From contig NC_060018.1 of assembly GCF_021134715.1 (NCBI RefSeq), positions 4,853,501 through 4,917,500 of the forward strand: a DNA stretch of 64,000 bases, in the 5' to 3' direction. The DNA is from Daphnia pulex. Its lineage: Eukaryota > Arthropoda > Branchiopoda > Diplostraca > Daphniidae. The notes under the pieces are model-generated. The model was given only the letters and a program-made list of their open reading frames with translations. It had not been told where the DNA came from and searched no databases. A program made the position numbers and the translations under genes. How positions within the stretch are numbered: position 1 is the first letter of the stretch; every line of letters starts with the position of its first letter. Shown here one piece after another: positions 10,007-60,200 of the stretch.

Positions 10007-13000
10007 ATGCCTGGTGTTTCTTCCGCTACGCTTTACATAGCATTTTTATTTATTATTTTGGTAAGTTTAATTTTTTATTTAAGTTGACACTAAGATCCAC
10101 AGTTTCTACACTAGTTAACTACTCTATTTTTTTAAAGACTTGGATCATGGAAAAGCGAAATATTGAAAGAAAAATGTGTGGCAGCTATTTAAAAAAAAAT
10201 CACTTGTACTTTATTTAGCAATTAGTAGTCACTGACTACTAATTGCTACATACTTATTCTTTAAAAAAATATATGTTTACGCTAGCTAAATTTTTATCAT
10301 TCGGAATTGAAATCCAAACAATCCTGGGGCCACGCCTTTTGGACTTTCAATTTATTTGGCGATTACAACGCACTAAAACGGCGCATATGAAGTCTACAGA
10401 CATACAGACTAGTTAAAAGTAATTATTGTTTTAAAATAATTTTAATAAACCAGCACGATCCAATCTAAAGGGTTATCTAGAAATTTCAAGTCCAAGCAGT
10501 AAACAACTTTACATAAACGACCTCTTTTTTTAAAACTATATTTTGAAGTTTCAAGTAATCAGTTGTAAGCTAATGTTTCTACGAAATCCTACTAATCCAA
10601 GAAAAATATAATAGGTAATGCGGAGTATGGGAGCAACCGGAGCTTCAATACCTTCACCCGATTCGGAACAAACTAAGGGCCAACAAGAGGCCCACAATTC
10701 CCAGGAAACATGTTCCTTTTTAAAAGAATCGAATCGAGAAGAATGCCCTTCGTTCTGGGCAGGAAAAGAACCGCCGGTTATCTTAATTTCTTTAGATGGA
10801 TTCCGTCCAGAGTATTTATCAAGACGGGCGCTGGAATACGGTGAATATAGCGGTGAATGGGCAGCAGCGACAATCAAGTGCCTGGCTCAACGTGGAATTT
10901 ATTCGCCTTACATGATGCCTTCATACCCAACCATTACCTTCCCAAATCATTATTCCATCATAACTGGTTTGTACCCAGAATCACACGGAATAATTGGTAA
11001 TCAATTTCACGACCCAGATCTCAAGGATAACTTTAGCATTTATACGGGTGCAACCGACCCAAAGTGGTGGCAAAACGGAGAACCACTTTGGACGACAGTG
11101 AGAAAACAGGTTCGCTATCAATTAAAACAGATTAAACGGCAATCAAGTAACCAACGTTAATATCTTTTTCAGGGGAAAATATCAGCCACTTATTTTTGGC
11201 CGGGCTCTGACGTCACATTCCCTGAAGAAGAACAACGTTCGCCCAATTACTTTTTCAAATACAAAAAATCAACGAGCTTTGGAGAGCGTGTTAATCAAGT
11301 TTTGAGGTGGATGGATCTGCCCATCGACAAACGACCTGCGTTCACTACCCTCTACTTCGAGGAACCTGACTCGATCGGCCATAAAGTCGGGCCAAATACC
11401 GCCAACGTAAATTTAAAAATAATTCAAAACAATCTCTTGTGCATTCAAATATGATGGCCGAAAATTAAAATTTCGTTTTCGCATAGGCAACCGAGAAAGT
11501 AACCATTGTTGACCGTCAAATTCGAAAGCTAATCGATGGACTGACTGAACGAAACATATCCAACTGTGTGAATATAATCATAGTATCTGATCATGGAATG
11601 GCTGACTCACCTCAAGGTCAGAAGCTAGTCGATCTAGTGAAGTACGTTCCCGATTTGGCGAACTCAACTTTGACCTTCTTGGGTCCCGTCACGTCGATCC
11701 GCCCTTTAAAAGATACAAAGGGTAAGTTAGGTCCAACGAAGAACATATAAAATTCTTGAATATGAGACCTTTTGCTCCTTTACAGAAGAGGAAGAGCGGA
11801 TTGGTGGTGCATTGTCGTGCAAAGATCCCCACATGCGAGTTTTTAACAAGTGGGAACTGCCGTATCGGATGCATTCCGTTCGGACGCGGCGTATTCCTAA
11901 CCTCATGGTTGACATGGACATCAGTTGGAGAGCTGTAATAAAGGAAGAAGCGTGGGGTAGCAGCGGAGCTCACGGCTGGGACAACCTCTATCTGGACATG
12001 CAGGCAATTTTCGTGGCCCACGGCCCAGCTTTCAAGAATAGAGAAGTCGTCCGTCCTTTCGAAAACGTTCAACTGTACAATCTCATGTGCCACTTGGTGA
12101 ATGTCACTCCGTCTGAAAATAACGGAACTTGGGGAGCACTTCATCACCTCCTGATGGATCCACCGAATTTGAATGTCGATGCAAACGAAGAACTTTTAGA
12201 TATGCCACCAATTCTTCGCACAATTTCTGAAACTAAGGAAGGGACGAAGAAACGGACCGGCTGTGCTTTGGTGAATGGTGAAGGAAACTGGAAAACAACA
12301 CCTGAAATAGTAAGATAAGATATTAGCGCTACAAAAAATCTGAATTGAAAAACATCAAATTTAATTAACTTAAATCAAAATAATTAAAAACAGGAAATTG
12401 AAATGAAAATGACAGAGGATAGGGAAAATGAACTGCTCGTTGTCCACGCTCCTCTAGGAATTCCCATTGTAGCTTCCAGTAAACCCTCTACTATTCCCAA
12501 CGATTCCAACGTTTTACTGATTAACGAAGATTACTTAACAGGTTAGATCATATCTTGTAACACCGCTTAAAACAAATTTGACCTATGTTCTGACAAACCA
12601 TTATAGGATTTGACACGGAATCCGGAATCCCCTTATGGACATCTTATACCGTCTCGGGCAATATGACAAACAATACCAACATTGGCAAATGGATTGAAGA
12701 TCCGCGTCTTGAGACAAACCACACTGGAAGTTGTCAACGTCTCAGTAGCATCGTACAAACAAAAGATGTTGATTACATACACTTGTTTCCGAAAGGTACG
12801 TACGAGTCAACTCTATTATTTTCATTATTATTATTAATATTTTTTCATTGGAACATAAAAGATTTTTAACAAACAAACCGGATTTTTTTTTACCTACAGA
12901 ATTTGCTATGCAGAAAATTGATGCCTGGCTAGACACTAATCTCCTTGAAGTACCTTCTGGAATCGCACATTTTATTGCGACAATGATACAAATGTTATCC

Positions 13001-13366
13001 GAAGCTTCAGTCTCCCGCGGTCCATTGCACGTAATCAGTGGCCCAACGCGTCAACATTCGCCGTGCGTTTTCTTTGTGGTAACCGCCTGCAGGATGAATA
13101 GCACCGCTGGCGAATGGAATCTCACCACTTGCCCCGTAGAACACAGAGATCTGCAGGCTTTTCTTCTACCTGTCCGTCAGTGGAAATATCAGAGTTCCTG
13201 CATTTCTGATCGAGATTTTATCGCCTACAATGTAGCCACTCTCAAAGATGTGGAACGAGTCACCGATTTTCAGTTCTTCCCTGACTTACCCATGGAGGAC
13301 AAGCTCAACTTACTTGCAAGAACTACGCTTGACTCAACATTGATTATTGATCCCACAAGACAGTGA
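10007..13366 (+). CDS. Ectonucleotide pyrophosphatase/phosphodiesterase A (ENPP family)
   Basis: Eight exons: 10007-10060, 10615-11109, 11173-11406, 11487-11721, 11786-12309, 12394-12541, 12607-12795 and 12900-13366. They join in frame to 2346 nt, 781 aa. Exon 1 is a hydrophobic signal sequence or anchor (LYIAFLFIIL). The phosphodiesterase core carries the family's zinc ligands and nucleophile: SLDGF (Asp about 79), PTITFPNH (Thr about 126), EEPDSIGH, SDHGM and [15 protein letters not shown] is intact. The C-terminal half matches the inactive nuclease-like domain (PLWTSYTVSGN, then GPLHVISGP). There are no somatomedin-B domains, unlike vertebrate ENPP1-3. ENPP enzymes hydrolyse extracellular nucleotides or lysophospholipids; the substrate here cannot be told. 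It is tail to tail with a paralogue 251 bp away. Confidence 0.9.
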
Positions 13367-13527
13367 ACTCTTGTTCAATGCCGTCTTATTCACACAAGAT
13401 TCTTGTGTTCGTAACTTGTTCATTGCATTTTTTATGTCTCGTGATTTCTCGTGATCTATTTTTCGAGTGCAATACGTGTTTGGAACGAGTCGTGTGCTGT
13501 GACATTCTACATTGAAGTGCATACAAT

Positions 13528-13533
13528 TTTATT
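13528..13533 (-). terminator. Poly(A) signal of ENPP-B
   Basis: AATAAA on the - strand, about 85 bp past the ENPP-B stop codon, within the short convergent gap between the two ENPP genes. Confidence 0.5.
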
Positions 13534-13617
13534 AAGTACTAAAAAGAACAGGTGCACTTATCATTAAAATATTATGGGAAATTGGGGACAAAACTACACA
13601 AATTAAATTTTATAATT

Positions 13618-16600
13618 TCAGGGACTGGGATCAGGATTGACAAGTAGAGTTGAAGCCAGTGGAGTGCGAGACAGGATTTCTGCTTTGTCAGCAAAGGAAA
13701 GAGATGGAAAGAGACGGAGGCCAGTTAGGTGTTCTACATCGGGTAGCGTGGCCAGGTTGGTGCTGAGAAACTTGTTGGATTGGATGCAACTACGGCTGTA
13801 CCTTAAGTTGGTCGGCAAGATGAATGACTGGATATCCAACTGATCAATCGAGCAATCAGCCAAAGATACACCAAGGGAGCGGCAAGCTGAAACAATGACA
13901 AACAAGCCGGAACTGGGGGAATCCCGAACTGGCCCCGTTATCACGTTTATCTCTCCATTGCTATTCACAAAGTAGTTCAGCAAGGTGTGAAAATCGATCC
14001 AGTAGGTTTCAAACGACTTCGAAATTTCTATGGCATTCGTGTCCAAAGCTAAATCAGCAGAGTTCAAGGTGGCGTCTTAAAAAAAAAAATGCAAGAAAAA
14101 CATATTTAGTCTCGCGGGAACGCAAACAAAATGAGGAGAGAACTGACCGAAAGGGAAAAGCGGCACTACGGACCAAGTGCTATCGACTCCGCTGGGAAAT
14201 CTGTCACAAATGGAAGCATAATTTGGCTCCAGGCGGACATCCAAACGCCATTTGGGATGGAAATTGGTAAATCGAGGCTGGCTCAGGGTGTAAGAAGTCC
14301 AGGATGGTAGACCAGAAACCACATCAAAGGCTGAATCAAATCAAAGGAACGCGCAATTCATAAAAAAATTATGATACTCAAATTTCTAAATTTTCAAAAA
14401 ACCAAAATCTCATCTAAAGGAAACTGAATTTACCGGTGACGTAATTACTGTTGATCACTGTCTTAATATTTTGATTTGATCCGGTTTGAGGAGCTCCCCA
14501 AGGAGTGTGTAGTTTAAGTGCTTCACTGGAGCTGGTTTCAGTGATATTCAACGAAGAATCCTACACCAAATTTTAAAATTGATTTAACGATTACATAATT
14601 TCTTAAAAAAACTGTAACGAACGGTAGATAAAGTATTGGATCCGGTGAGCAAATTGCATTTTGGTCGCTGTAAGTGTGTGTTGTAGGTAGCCTCATCCTT
14701 GGGGAATGGTAGATTAGAAACTGGAGTCGTAGGCTCCGGCGTAGGATCTGTCGGCGGTGATGTCAACATGTGATGCAGAGCGCCCTGAAAGTTAAAAAAC
14801 GAAAAGCAACAATCAGAATTGCCATCGAACTCTGTTTGAGGTACACGACAGGCCGACTAACCCAGGTGCCATTATTGGGTGATGGATCGACGCCCATCAT
14901 TGCGCACATTAGATTGTATAAATCGATGTTGTGAAATGGGCGCACTTCCGTCTTCTTCTTGAAAGAAGGTCCTTGAGCGACAAACATGGCGCTCATCTCG
15001 GAATTGAGGTTATCCCAGCCATGATTTCCAGGCAGGATCCACTCCGACTTGCCGTAAGCTATTTAAGGCAGAAAGTTATATTTACTTTAACGACGCCGAA
15101 CGTGGGGTGGTAAACTAAAAGATCGGTACAAACCACGCCAGCTGACTGTCATGTCAACAAGAATATTGGGAATACGGTTGGTGTTGGCATAGTGATGTCG
15201 CCGAGGCAAATCCCTGAGAGTATGACCAAGAAATGAATTATTTATTATGCGGTATTGTTGGAGAAGGGGGAAAAAATGTGCGTACCATTTGTTATAGACG
15301 CGCATGTTGTCGTCTTTACATTGCAATCCTTCGGCTATCCGGTCATGTTCCTCTAAATTAGAACGATGAAGATGTGAGACATAAATGTTTTCGATGAAAT
15401 GACTAAAATCCTATTGCTACTTAGCCGAGTCTATTGAAAATAAAACTTAATAAACGACCAAAGTGCTATCTTCGCACCCCCATCCTATTCCCATACGGTA
15501 GCGATAATCTCAGCATAAATTTTCGTGGGTATCTTCGAGAGTGTTTGAAGGGGTCTCCTTATCTTATTCCCAGTGCACCTCCCTTTCCATTGATCTCATA
15601 CTATCCAAATAGCCTCGCCCTGTGAGGGGGATTTCGTTCGGTGGAACATAAAAACCACGTGAAAAGTTGGCCCTATATCAAAAAGGTACTTTTTCTTAAA
15701 CCTGATAATAAAAAAACCCCCTAAAGTTTCTCCCCACTCTTTGTCACAAGGGCTTGCAAATGTCCATGTGATCGCTCACAAAATGACCCCTTTTCTCGCT
15801 TGAGAAATGGGAAATCATGTCTACTGGGGGAATACAAAAAAGAATCAAACATTCCGCTCACCTTCTGTGTCCAATTTAGGTCTAATGGTGGGGAAGACAC
15901 CGTCGTAGATCCTGGCGTCATCTAAAATATTTGGCACGTAATCATCCATAATCAAAAACTTCTCTCCAGGAGGTGAAGGCGCCATGCCGTGATCGGCGAG
16001 GACGATCAAGTCGATACAGCCGAGAATTCCGGCTCCTTCCAACTTGTCAAATAAAAGCTGAAGCTCATGATCAACGCTTTTTATTTGATCAGCGACCTGA
16101 AACACAACAAATGAGGGCAGTGGTAATTAAGGTAAAAAATGAAGTTTGAAATGTATAATTTACCAATGGTGAATCCGGGCTTTCGCCATGTCCAGTATGG
16201 TCTCTGTAGTCGTCAAAACAAAGTTGCAGTAAACAAATTTATAACAAAAATACTTTTAACTGGAAAAACTCACGGTTCGTCAAGATAGACGGTGATGAAA
16301 TTGGGTCGCTGAGCGAGGGGTAATGTAAGCCAATCAAACACTTGCTGCATCCTCTCCGAATATGGTACGGAACCGTCTGATGGTAAATGATTAGATTTTG
16401 ATAAATTGAATTAAAAAAAAAAAAAAACTTAAAAACAATGAAGTAGTATTTTTTTTTAATACCATATTTAAGCCAGTAGTTCGGCTCTCTAACCGGATCA
16501 GTCTGATCAGACCCTGTCAAAAAGAAAGATTATTATGCCAACAAATTCATAAGAAGTATTAGCTTTAAAAATCAACCTGGCCAAAAGCAAGTCGCGCTGA

Positions 16601-17244
16601 TTTTCCCCTGTAAAAACAATTAAGAACGTCAATGAGAATGATCGGCAAAAGAATCTAAAATCACAGAAATGACAGTACCTGTTTTTTCACGTTATACCAC
16701 AACGGATCGCCAATCCACCAAACTGGATTGGTCTGCTGCGACGATGACAAACTAAACGAAGCATTCAGGTCAGGATCGTAAAACGAGTTGCCGACAATTC
16801 CGTGTGATTCAGGATAAAGACCAGTGACGATCGAGTAATGATTGGGAAAGGTAAGAGACGGGAAAACGGGGATCATTCCGGTCGGGGAGAAAACTCCACA
16901 GCGGGATAAACGATTGATCAAGGGCGACGCCGGTTCCTCAACACCAGCAATGTTGACAGTCCTCTGTAAATAATCGAACCGGAAACCGTCTAGGGAAACG
17001 ACCAATAGAGGAGGCTTGTCTCCTCCCCAGTAGGCCGAACATTCTTCCGGTGTCGGATTTAAAGCTGCACACTCGTCGACCTGTCTTTTGTCGGCGTGAT
17101 GCAACGACAGTCCGGATAATCCGTTAAACTGGAGAAAGAAAAAAAGAAAAAAAAAAACTGTTTTAAAATCCGTCCATCAATCATTTTGACTATTTTGCTT
17201 ACCGAAGAGATGGCAAGAAGAACGACCAAGAAAAGCGACTTCAT
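13618..17244 (-). CDS. Ectonucleotide pyrophosphatase/phosphodiesterase B (ENPP family)
   Basis: Fourteen exons on the - strand: 17203-17244, 16679-17128, 16577-16607, 16463-16513, 16274-16376, 16164-16203, 15862-16096, 15286-15352, 15134-15213, 14862-15058, 14623-14784, 14434-14560, 14148-14330 and 13618-14075. They join to 2226 nt, 741 aa. The N-terminus [14 protein letters not shown] is a signal peptide, indicating secretion or the cell surface. The catalytic set is kept: [13 protein letters not shown] (nucleophile Thr retained), LDEPDHTGH, ADHGM and NHGWDN. The C-terminal nuclease-like domain has SWTSYTLS and INVITGP. Several introns are shared with ENPP-A, including the 235-nt exon that ends in phase 1 after DTK/DTEG and the KQ/GKIS junction, so the pair arose by duplication. 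B has more introns, including a 31-nt exon. Confidence 0.9.
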
Positions 17245-17378
17245 TTTTCATTAGTCGGAGGCACCAGCGCTCAGCAGATGCCGGTAGTAAAAATGAATAG
17301 CGACAAACAAGGATCAAGAGTATAGTCTAAATTACGTAAAAACCAGGTCGAAAGATTATCAGTCGTCGGTATTATCAA

Positions 17379-17419
17379 GTCCGTCTATCGGTAGCAGTGG
17401 ACTGCTCAGTCGGACGGAC
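17379..17419. repeat. Nested inverted repeat upstream of ENPP-B
   Basis: GTCCGTC (17379-17385) pairs with GACGGAC (17413-17419). Inside them, GCAGT (17394-17398) pairs with ACTGC (17401-17405). The unpaired spacers on the two sides are 8 and 7 nt. The repeat lies about 140 bp upstream of the ENPP-B start, so it is in its promoter or 5' UTR. Confidence 0.6.
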
Positions 17420-17562
17420 GCGGAGACGGGAGTCTATAGAATGCAAAGCGCGTTAGTGATTTCGGCCGTCTAATCATCTCTTATCTACCGAGGCCGACGA
17501 AGCTGACGTCAAAAAACATTGCAAGCTATACTTGAGTGTACTGTCGCTTTTTGTTTTTTCGT

Positions 17563-17568
17563 TTTATT
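17563..17568 (-). terminator. Likely poly(A) signal of mib1
   Basis: AATAAA on the - strand, 550 bp past the mib1 stop codon and about 320 bp before the ENPP-B start. It is the first clear AATAAA I found in that direction, so the mib1 3' UTR is probably about 0.57 kb. Confidence 0.45.
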
Positions 17569-18117
17569 TGACATTCCAAGCCGTAGTGGTTTGCTGCAGG
17601 TATTTTGTACATGAAATTTCAAGACAAGATATTTAAAAAAAAATCAAAATGAACTTGACCATCATTAAAACAAAATGGCTCTTTGACAATTCGGCGCAGA
17701 TCACTAAATAGAGCGAAAAATCAATGTGAGAGTTGACACGTTTGTAGATAATAGGGTCAAAATGTGAAGAGAAGACGCGAGAAGAGTAGTAGGAATAAAC
17801 GAGATGAATCGAAGGAGAGAGAGAAAAAAAGCAAATTCAACAAGTCAGTTGCAAAGGAGGAAAAAAGTGTCGCTGCACAGCCACACACAGGGGATAATCA
17901 ATTTTAACTTTGTGTTGTTCGATTACCCTTAATATTGAGTGTGTTCATTTAATTTTGTCTTAATAATCATACTGTATATCGTTTTCGTTGTTGCTAGTTC
18001 ATATTTTGTTTTTGAGTCTTTTTCTTTTTTAATGATTCATTTAGAAATGATTCCATCACGTACTGTCGCCAATAAGAACGACTCTCTCGTCTCTAATAAT
18101 TGTGTACCGTCCTAAGT

Positions 18118-55784
<37,667 letters not shown>

Positions 55785-57271
55785 TATGCTTCTCGTCAAT
55801 TTTGTTTAAAGACGAAAGTCTAATCAATGGAAAAACAAGAGGCCAATTGTTGTCTAGAATTTATTGACGAACGAATAGCAATCCGAAGCAGACGACGCTA
55901 GGCACAGAGCGTGAGACCTCTGGAGTCTAATAAAGAAACGAAAATTGGGTGTAGTATTACTAGTATACTTGTACTGTTTTTTTCAAAAAGCTCTCTCGAG
56001 GTTTGGCAATTCTTTTCACAATTAACATGGGAATCATTGTCAAAAATAGACACGGTGAACGGTTGCTTAACCCTAGTTGTATTACTCATGCTTTAATAAT
56101 GTGAAAACTTTTCCGGTTAAAGATTAAACAATTGATGAATGAAATAACCAACAAATCACTGAATTTATATGATTTTATGTTCTCATATTTTAAAGCTTTA
56201 AATGTTTTTGGTTGATTTTGAAAAGAGTTTTTATTGAATAATTTTCTTTGTGTTCTTTTATCCCGACTGTTTGGGCATAACGATAGACAGGCAACTACGC
56301 ACTAAAAGGCGGCACATTTAGATTCAACCTGAATTCCATTTTTCAAAGACTAAAACACTAAAACCGTACTAAAACAGTATCAAAAGACGAAATTACTTCT
56401 GCAGAATTTTCAAAATAGATGGCTGCTCGTTACTCCACAGAATTTCTTTGAATCGACAAAACTATTTTTCACTCGCAATTAAATTATGTAAAATACATCA
56501 ACATAACTTTAAGGAACGTGTTTGAATTTTAGAAAATAACGAAGTAAATTGTAATTTCGACATGTTGTATTTAATCTTTCTATAGAACATAAGCGCCCTC
56601 GCATGATTTTTTTTTCCTTGCGAAATCTCAGGTCACCTAATTTTTTTTTTAGTTCCACTTGCTTAATTCATATGCACAAGTACTCGGAAAGTACAAATCG
56701 TTTGACACTAAAGCCTAAGGAACGTTGGGTTAAAGAGGGATGTATACATTTTCACGCGCCAGCTCATAAATCACACAATTACTCTTTTATTTATGAGAGC
56801 TGTGAGCGATAGAAGCTCATTAAAAAACTTGGCGAAATGGTAACGTATGGCAACAAAAAGAGGAAAATAATTAAAACAGAAAAAATAAATCAGAAAGGTA
56901 TGAGATAATTATATCAAATAGAAACCAACGAGCTTCAAATGGATGTCACTGCTTGCTCTTCTTCTTCCCATATTATGTATACTATATGTATAATATTTCG
57001 TGTTGCTCTCACGAGAGATAAGAATCAGAAGAGACAACGTACACAGAGATATCATGCTGTTGATTATCAACAAATTACCCAGCTGCAAAGAGGAGGAAAA
57101 ATAAACAGCGTTGCAAATGGGGTTAGTTGAAATCACAATGCTTTCGAATGAAAAAAATCTCCTCATAATTCCGGTTGACGTATGAAACATTAAATTTGAC
57201 ATCCAACAAAAAAAAGGAGGGGAGGGGAACAGATGGGTACATATGCCGCAATGTGTGTGAAATGAAGATGA
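55785..57271. other. Intergenic region between AMPK-gamma and mib1
   Basis: Contains the mib1 5' flank and the AMPK-gamma 3' UTR, both on the - strand. AATAAA candidates on the - strand lie near 56786-56791 and 56233-56238. No gene was recognised inside it. Confidence 0.5.
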
Positions 57272-60200
57272 TCACTCTCCTACTGAAACAACCGGCGGCT
57301 CATTGGTTTCTGCCATAGTAACACCATTGAGGGCATCACGTATTTCCCTTGAACACTCTTCTTCGTCATCCATCATAGCTATATCCTCGCTCGCTGTTAC
57401 TGGCTGGTCCAAGGTCTCCGCCCTGGAGGCGAGTTCGATCTCATCATCAGATGCAGTTTCTTCCGGTATGGTGCCCGTGTTTTCAGCATCAGAGCACAAA
57501 CTGTTTTTCTTCGAATGGCCTGCAAATGCCACTGCAGATATATTCACAGCATGAGTTAGATGACTAATTCCAGATTGATTAAAATATGTAGCTTACGGCT
57601 CGGCTTTAATACGAGTTCTGAAAGAATGTCGGAGAGGGAAATCACGCCGATGACGCGATCCTCGTTATCCACAACAACAAGACGATGAACCTGCAGCAGG
57701 ATCAAGTTTATTGCACATCAACAATCAATATTGAATCAATAACTTACCTCGGCTCTGACTATTTTTTCCATCACTGTGCCAAGAGAATCGTCCAGATGAC
57801 ATTTGGAAACTCCTTCAAACCAAGTATTTCGATGCTCATTGGCTTGCGTCAAAGTAATATCCAAGTTGTTGTAGGTTTTTTCCGCAGCCAGATTCTGTAA
57901 GAAATCAGAATTGTTATTTGATAATTCTTGCATGTTAAAAATATATCGCTTCATTACAATGACGTCAAATTTGGAGTAGATATCGACTAGTCTGCCTTGG
58001 GAATCGACGATAGGCAAAGCAGACACTCTTCTTTCGACAAACTTTGTCAATGCGGTGATTATCGGTGTGTCTGGACTGGCAGTTTCGACATTGTCGTACG
58101 TGCCAATGTTCAACTCTCTCAAAGTTTTGTTCATGAAACTTGGTTTCGGCATGTCCTTCAACTGTTACACAAGTATCAAGATTAAACACAGAAGAAATCG
58201 CAACTCACGGGGTAACTTACGTATAGAAACAGGAAGCGCAGTATTCTTTTATGGGTCACGATGTATAATACGTTGCCAGTTTGAGGATCAATAACGGGCA
58301 ATCGATGGATTCGATTACTGATCAGCGTGTAAATAGCATCAAAGAGAGAAGCATCTGGACTAATACTCTGGAGTCCTTTATAGTCCTGCTGAAGAACACC
58401 TTTAAAGGTACAAGGAAAAATAATTAGACTAAGTGTTCAACAACCTTTTCTTCATCTTTCAAACTTACTTCTCCAAGTATCCAGTTTGTGCTCCTCTAAC
58501 TCTTCCATCTGCACCATCGGAGATTTGTAATACATTTGCAAGATGCGGATGAAATCTGTGATGGTCAGCATGCCAACAAAACATTGTTTCTTGCTATCCC
58601 ACAATGGCGCAGCACGAACTCCTGTCAGGGGATATAAAAAAACGGATGAATATCGAGAACAACGTAAAGTAATTCAAATTTAAATGCAGCTTACCGTTAT
58701 GAACCAGTGCGAAGAAAGCTTTTTTCACCAGAAGCTGAGTGTCGAAGACGACCAATTTGGCGCTGGTCGGTATGAGATCGTAACATTTGTGGAACTTGAA
58801 GAACTTGACAAAAATTTGATTTTCGTCATCTACGGAAATAGCATTAAAAAATTATTTTACAATCCAACAACAACCGACTGTCAAAACTGTCGCTCTTATT
58901 TCCCCCCTTCTCATTAGACACGACGGCTTTTTCAACAATTTACAAGTGGCGCCTCCGTCAAGGAAAGTGCAAGTTCGTATTCCATCACCGCAGAAGGATG
59001 CAAGGGTTTAAAATTAGAACATCTGAGCTGATTATCTAAAGGATGCTGGAATAGTTCTGACTTTTTGCGTGTGTGCTTTGTCTCTCCATTCTGTTCCTGG
59101 ATTGGGTGGATCGCGGCGATCAATTAATCAAAATGTACAGCTGGAAATAGTGGAATGATAAAGACCTTGTCAAAATGCCAAAAGATAAACTAACTTATTC
59201 TGGGGGGGAAAAAATACTGCAACACTGAAACATGTTTGACGCCATGACGGAACTAAAATTGAAAATGTTGAGCTTGTAGAGACACGAACTGAATAGCTAA
59301 AAAAGCAGATAACGATTCCGGCAAGGGTCCAACATCATCTTAATATAAATAGGAACAAGAAAACTTCGCATCGTCGATTGACAGAACGGTGTGAAAACCC
59401 ATTGGGCATCCATTTCCCTTCGTGAAAACATTGGCGCTGATGACCGTCGCGGTGGCAGAACGGACAGGACAGCCATCGGCCGCCACCACTACCCAAAACG
59501 CTCCCAAACTGACGACGCTTTGTCTAGGCGCCCAGAACCTGCTTCCTCATAAGCACCTGCAATATCAGAAATGTCGGCCCAATTTGGATGCTGCACGTTT
59601 TCAAACTCTTTAATCTGATCCAAACTATATTCTTCGTCGTCTCCTTGAATTCGTAGAGTCACGTAGTTGGAATAGTAATGAAGACACAGCATGGCGTCCA
59701 GCTCACAATCGTCGCCGACTATTTTCTCGACATTAACACCATCCTTCTATCTTCGCTGTTGCTAATCCTCTAACTGTCCTTGTTGTCGCTGTTGTTGTTG
59801 ATGTCGACGACGACCTCAACGGAGGACACGCTGAAGTTTTCACCGACTGATGGCATGGTACCGTTCACGGCGCTTTTCGCAAACTGGGCAGCGTTCCATT
59901 TGCAGACAACTGTGTGAGCTCCTGACATAAATCAAGTACACGCGGCGCTCTCTCTCACTGGCCAGTGCAAGGAGGACTTGGTGCTAGACTGGTTGAGGCC
60001 CGACTGCAAACGGGAGAGGAGAGCGGCGGGAGTATACCGCAGGTTGTGCGTCGAGTGCGTATGCGTTCGTGACTCCTGACGAGTGGGGAATTCGATTTCA
60101 AAAGTTGTTAAAGATTATTTTGGCTCGATAGCGTTACGTGGGAATTTACGGCGCTCTGTTGGAGGCGCAACAACACGCGAGCACAACTGAGGAACAGCTT

